64,000 nt of DNA. It comes from Streptomyces himalayensis subsp. himalayensis (GTDB lineage Bacteria; Actinomycetota; Actinomycetes; Streptomycetales; Streptomycetaceae). The notes under the pieces were generated by a model. It saw nothing but the letters and a program-made list of their open reading frames with translations. It did no database searches and was not told the DNA's origin. Position 1 is the stretch's first letter. Each line of letters begins with the position of its first letter. The translations under genes and the position numbers were made by a program. Shown here piece after piece: positions 8,178 through 16,936 of the stretch. The stretch lies in NCBI RefSeq assembly GCF_013778455.1, contig NZ_JACEHE010000001.1, positions 124,001 through 188,000 on the forward strand. The letters run 5' to 3'.

Positions 8178-10127
8178 ATGGACGAGGGGAAGCCCACGAA
8201 GCCGAAGTGGTGGAGCCACCCCCGGCCACATGTGCCGGGCGCCGGCGCCGAGCCGCAGGCGGCGGGCGGTGACGTCCGACAGGGGCAGGGTGGCGGGTAT
8301 GTTTCGGAGGGCTCCGGCGGGGGTGCCGAGCCGCGGGCGCTGGGCGGTGAGTCGTCCCCGCAGGGGATGAGCCACGAATCGCAGCCGGCGCTGGGCGGGG
8401 ACCGCACCGAGGCGGCGGTCGTGGACGTGCCAGCGGGCCCGGGCAGCGGGGACGCGCCCGAGGCCGTGGGCGCCGATTCCGCTAGTGCGGTGGACGATCG
8501 GGACCCGGCGCAGGGCACCGCGGCGTACGGCACCTCGGGCCATGACGCCCAGGCGCTCGGTACCGCCGCGCACGACACTGCCACACCTCCGTACGGCACT
8601 CCCACACCTCCGTACGGCGGTCTGCCGTCGGCCGTGCCCGCGCGGGGACCCAGCCCGCAGCCCCCGCACCACCCGCAGCACCACCTTGCCCAGGCCTCCG
8701 TGCCGCCGCAGGGTTCGGTCGCACCGCAGGTGGCGCCGCAAGGCCCCGTGCCGCCGCAGGCATCTGGATCCCAGCAGCTGCCGCCGCAGGCCCCTGTCCC
8801 GCAGCAAGCGCCGCCCCAAGGCCCCGTCCCCCAACAAGCGCAACCCCACATCCCTCACGGTCAGCCCCAGGAGTCCCAGCCCCCGCCCCAAATCCCTCAG
8901 GGCCCCCAGCCCCAGCCCACAAGGGTTTCGGGTGGGCCCTGGCAGCAGTACGACCCCTGGCGGGCCGCGCCGCTGCAGCAGAACGGATCCGTGCAGGTGT
9001 CCCCGGAGCAGCGGCGGAAGCGGGCCAGGAGGGTACTGGTCATCGGGTCCGCGCTCATCGCTCTCGTATCGGGCGGTGTGGGCGGCGCGATCGGTGCCTA
9101 CCTGGAGCGCAATGGCGGAGTGAGCGAGGTCCAACTCCCGCAGGCCGACGCGGAGTCATCGGACCGTGCCCCGGGCAGCGTCGCCGGAATCGCGGCCAGC
9201 GCGCTGCCCAGCGTCGTGACGCTCCATGTGAGCGGCGCCGAGGAGCAGGGCACCGGTACCGGGTTCGTCCTCGACGGCAAGGGCCACATCCTCACCAACA
9301 ACCACGTCGTGGAGCCCGCGGGCACCGGCGGAGACATATCGGTGACATTCAGCGGGGGCCAGACCGCCCAGGCGGAGGTCGTGGGACGCGACAGCGGCTA
9401 CGACCTCGCCGTCGTCAAGGTCTCCGGCGTGAGCGGCCTCAAGCCGCTGCCGCTCGGGAACTCCGACAACGTCCGGGTCGGCGATCCGGTCGTGGCCATC
9501 GGAGCCCCCTTCGACCTGGCCAACACCGTGACGTCCGGCATCATCAGCGCCAAGGAGCGGCCCATCACGGCGGGCGGCGAGAAGGGCGACGGCAGCGACA
9601 TCTCGTACGTCGACGCCCTGCAGACGGACGCACCCATCAACCCCGGCAATTCGGGCGGACCTCTGGTCGACTCCAAGGCCCGCGTCATCGGCATCAACAG
9701 CGCCATCCGGTCCGCCGACAGCGGATCGGGTCTGGACGGCGGCCAGGCCGGATCGATCGGGCTGGGCTTCGCCATCCCCATCAACCAGGGCAAGCGGGTC
9801 GCCGAGGAGCTCATCAACACCGGCAAGGCGACGCACCCTGTGATCGGCGTCACGCTCGACATGGATTACTCGGGCGACGGCGCCCGCGTCGCCGCGAAGG
9901 GCAACGACGGCGGCTCGCCGGTCAATGAGGGCGGCCCCGGAGACAAGGCCGGGATCACGGCGGGCGACGTCATCACCGAGGTCGACGGCCAGCGCGTTCA
10001 CTCGGGCGAGGAGCTCATCGTGAAGATCCGTGCCCATCGCCCCGGCGACCGCCTGGAGCTGACCCTGAAGCGCGACGGAAACGAGAAGAAGGTCACACTG
10101 GTGCTCGGCTCGTCGGAGGGCGACTGA
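8178..10127 (+). CDS. htrA: HtrA/DegP-like membrane-anchored serine protease with PDZ domain
   Basis: A 649-residue trypsin-like protease. Residues 1-280 are a cytoplasmic, Pro/Gln/Gly-rich low-complexity region. One membrane helix spans about residues 288-308 (LVIGSALIALVSGGVGGAIGAYL). The protease domain has the catalytic triad His (LTNNHVV), Asp (YDLAVVKV) and Ser (NPGNSGGPL), and a PDZ domain follows (DKAGITAGDVITEVDGQRV). It degrades misfolded extracytoplasmic proteins. GGGGAGAG precedes the ATG. It follows the sigma/anti-sigma pair and precedes tatB, the conserved envelope-stress arrangement. The 198 bp in front (7980-8177) contain only an imperfect 25-bp direct repeat (7975-7998, 8018-8042). 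Confidence 0.92.
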   Translation: MDEGKPTKPKWWSHPRPHVPGAGAEPQAAGGDVRQGQGGGYVSEGSGGGAEPRALGGESSPQGMSHESQPALGGDRTEAAVVDVPAGPGSGDAPEAVGADSASAVDDRDPAQGTAAYGTSGHDAQALGTAAHDTATPPYGTPTPPYGGLPSAVPARGPSPQPPHHPQHHLAQASVPPQGSVAPQVAPQGPVPPQASGSQQLPPQAPVPQQAPPQGPVPQQAQPHIPHGQPQESQPPPQIPQGPQPQPTRVSGGPWQQYDPWRAAPLQQNGSVQVSPEQRRKRARRVLVIGSALIALVSGGVGGAIGAYLERNGGVSEVQLPQADAESSDRAPGSVAGIAASALPSVVTLHVSGAEEQGTGTGFVLDGKGHILTNNHVVEPAGTGGDISVTFSGGQTAQAEVVGRDSGYDLAVVKVSGVSGLKPLPLGNSDNVRVGDPVVAIGAPFDLANTVTSGIISAKERPITAGGEKGDGSDISYVDALQTDAPINPGNSGGPLVDSKARVIGINSAIRSADSGSGLDGGQAGSIGLGFAIPINQGKRVAEELINTGKATHPVIGVTLDMDYSGDGARVAAKGNDGGSPVNEGGPGDKAGITAGDVITEVDGQRVHSGEELIVKIRAHRPGDRLELTLKRDGNEKKVTLVLGSSEGD

Positions 10128-10370
10128 GGGCCGCCCGGACGACCGACGGCTGCCCGAGGGCTGTCCGGCGGTCGTTCGAGCAGACACCGGCTGACGGCGG
10201 CCGTCCGGGCGGTGCCTGCGAGCCGGCTGTGAATTCCCCGCGAATCGGCCGTGCATATCAATCCGGGGCGCCCGGGACAGTACCGGATCGACGGGATCGG
10301 CGGGTACCGTGGAGCCGGTCCGGACCACGCACGACCTGCCGCGGGCCGAGGACATCGCAAGGAGCTGAAG

Positions 10371-10817
10371 GTGTTCAATGACATAGGACCACTCGAGCTG
10401 GTGACGCTCGTCGTCCTTGCCGTGCTGGTCTTCGGCCCGGACAAGCTCCCCAAAATGATCCAGGACGTCTCGCGGACCGTCCGTAAGATCCGTGAGTTCT
10501 CGGAGAGCGCCAAGCAGGACATCCGGGAGGAACTGGGCCCGGAGTTCAAGGACTTCGAGTTCGAGGACCTCAACCCCAAGACGTTCATCCGCAAGCAGCT
10601 GGACAACGACGACCTGGGGCTGAAGGAGATCCGTAACGGCTTCGACCTCAAGAAGGAGATGGCCGAGGTCGCGGACGCCGTGCACGGTCGCGACAGCGAC
10701 TCCGGCACCGCCTCGTCCGGTTCGTCGGGGGCCGCCGGCGGCAGCGTCGACATGACCAAGAAGCGCCAGAGCCTCGAACGGGACGAGCGCCCGCCCTTCG
10801 ACGCCGACGCGACCTGA
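10371..10817 (+). CDS. tatB: Sec-independent protein translocase TatB
   Basis: A 148-residue TatB. The N terminus VFNDIGPLELVTLVVLAVLVFGPDKLPKMI is the diagnostic short transmembrane helix, FGP hinge and amphipathic helix. TatB binds twin-arginine signal peptides with TatC at the inner membrane. The long charged C-terminal tail fits TatB rather than TatA. GTG 10371 was chosen over the longer frame from 10251 because AAGGAG lies 7 nt before it and the helix begins right after. It is the last gene of the sigE-htrA-tatB series. Confidence 0.92.
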   Translation: MFNDIGPLELVTLVVLAVLVFGPDKLPKMIQDVSRTVRKIREFSESAKQDIREELGPEFKDFEFEDLNPKTFIRKQLDNDDLGLKEIRNGFDLKKEMAEVADAVHGRDSDSGTASSGSSGAAGGSVDMTKKRQSLERDERPPFDADAT

Positions 10818-10975
10818 GCCGGTGCGCGCGGCGCGGCCCGTGCGCTACGCGCCCGGTTTGTCCGGTACGCCATTCGGTCTATAAACATTTCCACCGGTAC
10901 GACCCACGTATTTCCGGCATACCGAACTCCCGGAACCGGTGTGGCTATCCTGCCTTGTTGTTGTACGGACTGGAC

Positions 10976-11695
10976 GTGAGGTCGCCCGTGGGGGGCGGGC
11001 CGCCCCGGTCCGACGAGAGCGAGGAGGCGTCCGGCCAGATGGAGACGACAAGTCGGGTAGGCGCGCAGCCGCCGACCGTGGAGGGTGGACAACAGGCCCT
11101 CGCCGACCGGGAGACGGTCGAAGATTTCCTGCTGGCGCCCTTCCCCTGGTACGGCCTGGACGAGGCCTTCACGGGTCCGCGTCGGCTGCTGGGGGTCGGC
11201 ACCGCCGCCGATGGTTCCGTGGAACACGGTTCGATCGCCCATGGCGACGAGCCCACCGTGCGCGGCGATGCCGCGGAGGGCAAGGAGCGCTTCACGGTCG
11301 TGGTGACCATCGCGGCGAACCCCGTACGGCGCAGCGCTGACGGGACCGGGCTGCTCGAGGCGACCTCGGTGTCCTCCGCGGCCTGGCTCGCCGGGGTCGG
11401 TCTGTTGTCGGTCACCTGGCCGGCCCAGATGGATCACACGCTGCGCGACGACTGGCTGGAACAGCAGACGGAGACCGCATGGGCGCTCGCGGACGACCTC
11501 ACGGGGGCCGCGTGGTCGACGCTGTCGCTGCCGGTCGACGGGGTGCCGACGCCGTTCCACTACCGCGAGTCCGAGTTCGGGTGGGTGCTCGCCGGGTCCA
11601 CGCCGGAAGGGGTGCATGTGGGGGCGTATGGGCGGGGGATGAGTGCGTATGGGGTGGGGTTCTCGATGATCAAGGACATCGCGACGTACGCGTAG
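10976..11695 (+). CDS. Conserved hypothetical protein
   Basis: About 239 residues, not matched to a named domain by eye. After a polar N terminus it has a segment TVEDFLLAPFPWYGLDEAFTG, then alternating hydrophobic strands (FTVVVTIAANPV) and a C-terminal aromatic-glycine-rich part (HVGAYGRGMSAYGVGFSMIKDI). There is no signal peptide or clear membrane helix. GTG 10976 is one possible start; ATG 11039, preceded by GAGGAGG, is an alternative that gives 218 residues. It stands between tatB and a strong hairpin, and its 158-bp upstream spacer has an AT-rich stretch (CGGTCTATAAACATTT) that may hold the promoter. Function unknown. Confidence 0.7.
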   Translation: MRSPVGGGPPRSDESEEASGQMETTSRVGAQPPTVEGGQQALADRETVEDFLLAPFPWYGLDEAFTGPRRLLGVGTAADGSVEHGSIAHGDEPTVRGDAAEGKERFTVVVTIAANPVRRSADGTGLLEATSVSSAAWLAGVGLLSVTWPAQMDHTLRDDWLEQQTETAWALADDLTGAAWSTLSLPVDGVPTPFHYRESEFGWVLAGSTPEGVHVGAYGRGMSAYGVGFSMIKDIATYA

Positions 11696-11707
11696 CCTTT
11701 GCGGCTG

Positions 11708-11759
11708 GCTGAAACGGAACGGGGCGCCGTCGCGTGACGGCGCCCCCTTCCGTTTCAGC
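11708..11759. terminator. Strong bidirectional intrinsic terminator
   Basis: Two 24-nt arms (11708-11731 and 11736-11759) pair with a single mismatch around a GCGT tetraloop. It separates the converging hypothetical gene and mrp. Confidence 0.85.
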
Positions 11760-11804
11760 TGGCGTGCCCCCTACCCGGGGCAGGGGTCATGTCTCAGCGC
11801 GCCC

Positions 11805-11918
11805 GCCGTCGTGGGTTGTGCCCACCCTCCCCCATTGCCTCAAGGGCATGGGAGGTACCCCCATCGCCTGGGGGCACCTCCCAGCGTTAGCTGGGGGAGG
11901 AACGCCTGCCCACAACGC
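11805..11918. repeat. Composite intergenic repeat, family B
   Basis: The core CTCCCCCATTGCCTCAAGGG continues as CATGGGAGGTACCCCCATCG (11827-11866) and is followed by a second hairpin module ending CAGCGTTAGCTGGGGGAGG. It is bracketed by GTGGGTTGTGCCCAC and GCCCACAACG. Related copies lie at 15207-15247, 17501-17539, 17570-17610 and 28880-28946. Confidence 0.7.
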
Positions 11919-11927
11919 TTACAGCGG

Positions 11928-13061
11928 CTAGAACTTGTTCCTCGGCGTGATGCCCAGGGACATGCCCGACAGGCCTCGCTGGCGGCCGCCCAGTTTGCCG
12001 GCGATCGTGCGGAGGGCCGTGCCCGCCGGGGAGTCCGGGTCCGTCAGGACGACCGGCTTGCCCTCGTCGCCGCCCTCGCGCAGGCGTACGTCGATCGGGA
12101 TGGAGCCGAGGACCGGGACGTTCGCACCGGTGGTCTTCGTCAGGCCGTCGGCGACCCGCTGGCCGCCGCCCGTGCCGAACACGTCGACCATCTCGTCGCA
12201 GTGCGGGCACGGCAGGCCCGACATGTTCTCGACGACGCCGACGATCTTCTGGTGCGTCTGGACGGCGATGGCGCCGGCCCGCTCGGCGACCTCGGCCGCC
12301 GCCTGCTGGGGCGTGGTGACGACGAGGATCTCGGCGTTCGGGACGAGCTGCGCGACCGAGATCGCGATGTCGCCCGTGCCCGGCGGCAGGTCGAGGAGCA
12401 GGACGTCCAGGTCGCCCCAGAAGACGTCCGCGAGGAACTGCTGCAGCGCGCGGTGCAGCATCGGACCGCGCCACACGACGGGCGCGTTGCCCGGCGTGAA
12501 CATGCCGATCGAGATGACCTTCACGCCGTTCGCGGACGGCGGCATGATCATGTTCTCGACCTGGGTCGGACGTCCGTCGACGCCCAGCATCCGGGGCACG
12601 GAGTGGCCGTAGATGTCCGCGTCCACGACTCCGACCTTCAGCCCGTCCGCCGCCATCGCGGCCGCCAGGTTCACCGTCACCGAGGACTTGCCGACGCCGC
12701 CCTTGCCGGACGCCACCGCGTACACGCGCGTCAGCGAACCCGGCTTGGCGAACGGCACCTCGCGCTCGGCCTGACCGCCGCGCAGCGACGAGGCGAGCTC
12801 GCGGCGCTGCTCGTCGCTCATCACGTCCAGCGACACGTCGACGCGCGTGACGCCCTCGACCGCCGAGACCGCGTCCGTCACGCGCTTCGTGATCGTGTCG
12901 CGCATCGGGCAGCCGGAGACCGTGAGGTAGACGGCGACCGCGACGGCACCGTCCTCACCGATCTCCACAGACTTGACCATCCCCAGTTCGGTGATGGGTC
13001 GTCCGATCTCGGGGTCGTTCACCGTCGCCAGTGCTGCACGCACCGCGTCTTCCGTAGCCAT
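11928..13061 (-). CDS. mrp: Mrp/ApbC/NBP35-family iron-sulfur cluster carrier
   Basis: A 377-residue P-loop ATPase. Residues about 1-90 form the DUF59/MIP18-like domain (ATVNDPEIGRPITELGMVKSVE). The deviant Walker A GKGGVGKSS follows near residue 118, with DADIYGHSVPRM as the switch region and LPCPHCDE as the CxxC pair that binds the transferred [4Fe-4S] cluster at a dimer interface. Mrp proteins carry Fe-S clusters to apoproteins in the cytosol. ATG 13061 is preferred; GTG 13067 lies two codons earlier. Neither has a convincing ribosome-binding site, so the message may be leaderless. The position after tatB and before the MgtE/CBS genes matches mycobacteria. Confidence 0.92.
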   Translation of the reverse strand: MATEDAVRAALATVNDPEIGRPITELGMVKSVEIGEDGAVAVAVYLTVSGCPMRDTITKRVTDAVSAVEGVTRVDVSLDVMSDEQRRELASSLRGGQAEREVPFAKPGSLTRVYAVASGKGGVGKSSVTVNLAAAMAADGLKVGVVDADIYGHSVPRMLGVDGRPTQVENMIMPPSANGVKVISIGMFTPGNAPVVWRGPMLHRALQQFLADVFWGDLDVLLLDLPPGTGDIAISVAQLVPNAEILVVTTPQQAAAEVAERAGAIAVQTHQKIVGVVENMSGLPCPHCDEMVDVFGTGGGQRVADGLTKTTGANVPVLGSIPIDVRLREGGDEGKPVVLTDPDSPAGTALRTIAGKLGGRQRGLSGMSLGITPRNKF

Positions 13062-13127
13062 ACGCACGATGGTACGGCGCCGGGCCCCGCCGCCGGAAAG
13101 GCCCTCAGCGGTCGCTTAGGTCACTTG

Positions 13128-13688
13128 TCAGGCGTCGCCGAGATCACGTTGGCGCCCGCCGTCAGGACGGATGAGGACCTGCTGTTCCTCGAGGTCCCTG
13201 ATCAGGTCCTGGATTTCGGAGCGGATCCAGTCGCGCGTAGCCACCTCTCCCAGGCCCATGCGCAGCGCGGCGATCTCGCGCGTGAGGTACTCGGTGTCCG
13301 AGATGGAGCGCTCGTTCTGCTTGCGGTCCTGTTCGTACTGGACGCGGTCGCGGTCGGCCTGGCGGTTCTGTGCGAGCAGGATGAGCGGGGCGGCGTAGGA
13401 GGCCTGCAGCGAGAGCATCAGCGTCAGGAAGATGAACGGGAACTCGTCGAAGCGCAGCCCCGCCGGGCCGAGGACGTTCCAGGTGACCCACACGATGATG
13501 GTGACGGTCATCCAGGAGATGAACCGCCAGGTGCCGAGGAACCGGGCGATGCGCTCCGACATCCGCCCGAAGGCCTCCGGGTCGTACTCGGGCAGCACCC
13601 TGCGGCGCTGGGGCAGCGGCTGGTCGAGGCGGAACCTGGGCTGCCGGGGCGCCTCGGTGCGGCTCTCGGAAACGCGGTCAGGCGCCAC
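13128..13688 (-). CDS. DUF1003 membrane protein
   Basis: A 186-residue protein of the DUF1003 family. It has two membrane helices near residues 57-80 (RFISWMTVTIIVWVTWNVL) and 90-115 (FIFLTLMLSLQASYAAPLILLAQN), then the family signature AQNRQADRDRVQYEQDRKQN and a coiled-coil tail. GTG 13688 lies inside the end of the upstream MgtE/CBS gene (11-bp overlap) with GGAGG 6 nt upstream, so the two are coupled. The family is often found next to MgtE-type proteins and is suspected to act in cation transport. No enzymatic motif is present. Confidence 0.87.
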   Translation of the reverse strand: MAPDRVSESRTEAPRQPRFRLDQPLPQRRRVLPEYDPEAFGRMSERIARFLGTWRFISWMTVTIIVWVTWNVLGPAGLRFDEFPFIFLTLMLSLQASYAAPLILLAQNRQADRDRVQYEQDRKQNERSISDTEYLTREIAALRMGLGEVATRDWIRSEIQDLIRDLEEQQVLIRPDGGRQRDLGDA

Positions 13689-15000
13689 CGCCGACCTCCC
13701 CGGCCATGTGGAACTCCGTCTCCCGCCAGTCCTCCGGCAGCATGTGGTCGAGCACGTCGTCCACCGTGACCGCGCCGAGGAGCGATCCGCTGTCGTCCAC
13801 GACGGGCGCAGCCACCATGTCGTACGTCGCGAAGAACCCTGCCACCTCGGGCAGCGCGGTGTCGGGGGAGAGCGCCTGTGGATCCTCGTCGAGCAGCGCG
13901 CCCACCAGCGTGAACGGCGGGTCGCGCAGCAGCCGCTGGAAGTGGACGGTGCCCAGGAACTTGCCGGTCGGAGTCTCGTCCGGCGGGCGGCACACATAGA
14001 CCTGGGCGGCGAGCGCGGGCGACAGGTCCGGGTTGCGGACGCGCGCGAGGGCGTCGGCGACCGTCGCGTCGGGCCGCAGCACGATCGGCTCGGTCGTCAT
14101 CATCCCGCCCGCCGTGCGTTCCTCGTACGCCAGCAGTCGGCGCATGTCGGCGGCGTCGTCCGGCTTCATCAGGTTCAGCAGCCGCTCCTGGTCGTCCTCC
14201 GGCAGCTCGGAGAGCAGATCGGCCGCGTCGTCCGGGTCCATGGCCTCCAGGACGTCGGCGGCGCGCTCCTCCTGGAGCTTCCCGAGGATCTCGATCTGGT
14301 CGTCCTCGGGCAGCTCCTCGAGTACGTCGGCGAGCCGGTCGTCGTTCAGGGCTGCCGCGACCTCGGCGCGGCGCTTGGCGGACAGGTGGTGCAGCACGTT
14401 CGCCAGGTCGGCGGGGTGCAGCTGTTCGAAGGTGGCCAGCAGGCTCTCGGCGCCCTGGCCCGTCTCCTCGAGTGAGAAGCCCGTGACGGCCGACCACTCG
14501 ACAGTGAGCGTCTCGCCCTTGTGCCGCCGGAACGCGCCGCCCGCCCGCCTGCCGGCGCTCGACCAGGAGAGTCCTCCGCGCTTCTCCGGCTCCTTCCGTA
14601 CGAACACACGGTCGATCTCCCAGTCGCGCCGGGCCGGCAGCGAGTGGATCGCCACGTCGAGGACGGTCACCTCCTCGCCCGTCTCGACGAGGCGTACCCG
14701 GCGGTCGAGCATCTCGCCGAGGACGAGCCGCTCGGTCGGCCGCTGCTCGAAGCGCCGTACGTTGAGGACCCCGGTGGTGATGACCTGTCCCGACTCGATG
14801 CCGGTCACCCGCGTCATGGGGAGGAAGATCCGGCGGCGGCTGGAGAGTTCCACGACGAGCCCGAGGAGCCGCGGCGGCCGGCGCCCGACCCGGAGCATGG
14901 CGACGAGATCGCGCACACGCCCCACCTGATCGCCGTTCGGGTCGAAGACGGAGACACCGGCGAGATGCGAGACGAAGATTCTGGGGGCGCTCGCTGCCAT
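13678..15000 (-). CDS. MgtE N-domain/CBS protein with PRC barrel, no channel domain
   Basis: A 440-residue soluble protein. The N-terminal ~75 residues resemble a PRC barrel (IFVSHLAGVSVFDPNGDQVGRVRDL). Residues about 190-290 are the MgtE N domain with its superhelical LPEDDQ repeats (LADVLEELPEDDQIEILG, LLSELPEDDQERLL). Two CBS domains follow (about 300-430). The transmembrane Mg2+ channel of true MgtE is absent: no hydrophobic helices are found. It probably acts as a cytoplasmic Mg2+ or nucleotide sensor. AGGAGG precedes the ATG at 15000. It is coupled to the DUF1003 gene downstream, which supplies membrane helices, so the pair may act as one unit (inference). Confidence 0.88.
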   Translation of the reverse strand: MAASAPRIFVSHLAGVSVFDPNGDQVGRVRDLVAMLRVGRRPPRLLGLVVELSSRRRIFLPMTRVTGIESGQVITTGVLNVRRFEQRPTERLVLGEMLDRRVRLVETGEEVTVLDVAIHSLPARRDWEIDRVFVRKEPEKRGGLSWSSAGRRAGGAFRRHKGETLTVEWSAVTGFSLEETGQGAESLLATFEQLHPADLANVLHHLSAKRRAEVAAALNDDRLADVLEELPEDDQIEILGKLQEERAADVLEAMDPDDAADLLSELPEDDQERLLNLMKPDDAADMRRLLAYEERTAGGMMTTEPIVLRPDATVADALARVRNPDLSPALAAQVYVCRPPDETPTGKFLGTVHFQRLLRDPPFTLVGALLDEDPQALSPDTALPEVAGFFATYDMVAAPVVDDSGSLLGAVTVDDVLDHMLPEDWRETEFHMAGEVGGGA

Positions 15001-15175
15001 GCCACGCGCCTCCTTTTCGCACCGATTCGTCCCCTGTTATGGGCTTCAGGCTAGCCCGTCCAGGTCGAATGCGCCCTGGTGGGCGGTCCGGACGGACTGA
15101 CTCCGATACGGCGAGGAGGCACAGGTACGCTGCCGTACGCCGTCGTGGACAATCGCATGAGAGGCAGCCCCACCT

Positions 15176-15964
15176 GTGTCTGCATTTCGCCTGGGTCGCA
15201 TCCGCAGGGCCATGGGGGTATCGCCCTCGCCCTTCAGGCGATGGGGTCTTGTCGGCACGATGTGCGCGGGGCTGGTCGCCATGGGGGGTGCGCTGACGGG
15301 CTGCGGCAGCGAGGACCCGGACGCGGGCACGAACGGTGTCGGAAAGCTGTCCGCGACGCAGATCCAGGCCAAGACCCGCAAGGCCGCCGAGGCCGCGGCC
15401 TCGCTCCGGCTCTCCGGAAAAGTGGTGGTGAGCGGCCGCACGTACAAGCTCGACATGCGCCTCAAGGACGAGGGCGGCAGCGGATCGGTCACCACGAAGG
15501 GCAGCACGTTCTGGCTGCTACGGGTCGGCGCGCACCTCTATCTGAAGGCCGACGCGCAGTTCTGGACCCAGGACGAAGGGGCGGACGACGCCGAGTCGGC
15601 CGGTGCCGCCGACAAACTCGACGGCATGTACGTGAAGGTGCCGCAGGGCGACCCCTCGTACAAGCAGCTCAGCGGCTTCACGGACAAGGACGTCCTGCTC
15701 GACGGCCTGCTGTCGCTGCACGGCACGCTGGCCAAGGGGGATCACGGGACCGCGGACGGGGCCCGCACCATCGAGATCACCGGGGACAAGGGCGCGGGCG
15801 GCACGCTCGCGGTGTCCCTCGAGGGCAAGCCCTACCCCCTCCTTCTCGAGCGCGCGGGGAACGCCGGCACGCTCGAACTCTCCGAGTGGGGCAAGGAGTT
15901 CAAGCTCCAGGAGCCCACGGACAAGCAGATGGTGGACTACGGGAAGCAGCTGCCCCGATCGTAG
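15176..15964 (+). CDS. Secreted lipoprotein
   Basis: A 262-residue lipoprotein. A basic n-region, hydrophobic core (GLVGTMCAGLVAMGGA) and lipobox LTGC place the lipidated Cys about 44 residues from GTG 15176, or 32 from ATG 15212. The mature part (SATQIQAKTRKAAEAAASLRLSG, then alternating strands ending FWLLRVGAHLYLKADAQFW) resembles the open beta-sheet of LolA/LppX-type carriers, so lipid or polysaccharide binding is possible. The region encoding the n-region (15207-15247) is a copy of the family B repeat. The start is uncertain: no strong ribosome-binding site precedes either codon. Converging genes follow downstream. Confidence 0.75.
   Translation: MSAFRLGRIRRAMGVSPSPFRRWGLVGTMCAGLVAMGGALTGCGSEDPDAGTNGVGKLSATQIQAKTRKAAEAAASLRLSGKVVVSGRTYKLDMRLKDEGGSGSVTTKGSTFWLLRVGAHLYLKADAQFWTQDEGADDAESAGAADKLDGMYVKVPQGDPSYKQLSGFTDKDVLLDGLLSLHGTLAKGDHGTADGARTIEITGDKGAGGTLAVSLEGKPYPLLLERAGNAGTLELSEWGKEFKLQEPTDKQMVDYGKQLPRS
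15207..15247. repeat. Family B repeat inside the lipoprotein gene
   Basis: GCCATGGGGGTATCGCCCTC followed by GCCCTTCAGGCGATGGGG is the reverse complement of the family B core (CCCCATTGCC-TCAAGGGC-TACCCCCAT). It covers the ATG at 15212 and the signal-peptide n-region, unlike other copies that sit between genes. Confidence 0.6.
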
Positions 15965-16111
15965 CGGCGGTGGCCCTCATGCCGGCCGCGGCCCGAAGGC
16001 GTACGTCCCGTCGGTGCGGCAAGTGCGTGAAAACGGCGCCCGATGCGGTGCCCTGCCACTGCGTACGCGACGAGTGCGCCCGTGTGCTGAGGATCACATC
16101 GTCCACGTCGC

Positions 16112-16762
16112 TCACGCATCGCCATAGGTGACCTTCACCTCCTCGAACCCGAGGGAGCGCAGCAGGCCGTCGAGCATGCTGGTGGTGTTCTTCTCCGCGC
16201 GCGCCGTCAGTCCGCTCTCCTCGGCCGCGTCCGCGATGTGCCGCACCGCGAGCCGCTGCACGGCCCGCTCACCGTTGGGGTTGTCGGAGAAGAGGTCACC
16301 GAGGCGGTCCAGCAGGCCCCGCTGCTTGGACACGGCGTACGAGCGGTCCGCGTCCAGCGCGGGTTTGCCCAGCCGGGCGTGCGGCAGCTTGAGGGAGGCC
16401 ACCGTGCGGTCGTCGTTGACGACGACGTCGTCCTTCCCGATCTTCCCGAGGTCGACATAGGCGTCCACGGTGCCCGCGCCGACGTACAGGGTCCGTGTCC
16501 CGCGGATCGCGTCGGGCAGGAGCCGGGCGTCCTTCTCCAGGTCCACGACCACCTGGAAGTTGCCCGATGCCGCGTCGTAACGGCTGATGTCCTGAAGGGA
16601 CTTGAGGAGCGCGGGGCCGGAGCGGTCGTGGGTGTCCTCCGCGAATAAGTCGCCGGGTCCCGGCAGCAGATCGAAACGGCTCACGGTGAACAGCGCGGCG
16701 AAGACCAGCACGGCAGCGCCGGCCACACGGGCCCACCAGGTCACACGTTTGCCAGACGTCAT
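16112..16762 (-). CDS. DUF4230 membrane-anchored protein
   Basis: A 216-residue protein with an N-terminal membrane anchor (WWARVAGAAVLVFAALFTVSRF, about residues 8-30) and an external DUF4230 domain. Typical features are the alternating strands LKSLQDISRYDAASGNFQVVVDLE and a C-terminal helical part (AEKNTTSMLDGLLRSLGFEEVKVTYGD). The function of the family is unknown. I chose ATG 16762 (preceded by AAGGGAG) over two in-frame upstream codons (16789, 16804) because it fits a short cytoplasmic tail. It converges with the lipoprotein gene. Confidence 0.85.
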   Translation of the reverse strand: MTSGKRVTWWARVAGAAVLVFAALFTVSRFDLLPGPGDLFAEDTHDRSGPALLKSLQDISRYDAASGNFQVVVDLEKDARLLPDAIRGTRTLYVGAGTVDAYVDLGKIGKDDVVVNDDRTVASLKLPHARLGKPALDADRSYAVSKQRGLLDRLGDLFSDNPNGERAVQRLAVRHIADAAEESGLTARAEKNTTSMLDGLLRSLGFEEVKVTYGDA

Positions 16763-16936
16763 GGCGGCGGTACTCCCTTCCCCCTCCATGAGTGCCCGCA
16801 GCACGCGCGATCAGGCACCGGACGCGCTGGTCGGCTGGATGTCGCCGGTGGGGCCCGGGACCGGGAGTCCCGATGGCGCCTGGTCGGCTGGACATCGCCG
16901 CGGGGACCGGCCTCCGGCTTCGGCGACGCGCGCGGG

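Noticed and set aside
8127..9134. 335-residue minus-strand ORF opposite the htrA N terminus
   Set aside because: The plus strand has an ATG with a ribosome-binding site leading into protease and PDZ domains; the minus frame is Leu/Arg/Gly-rich shadow.
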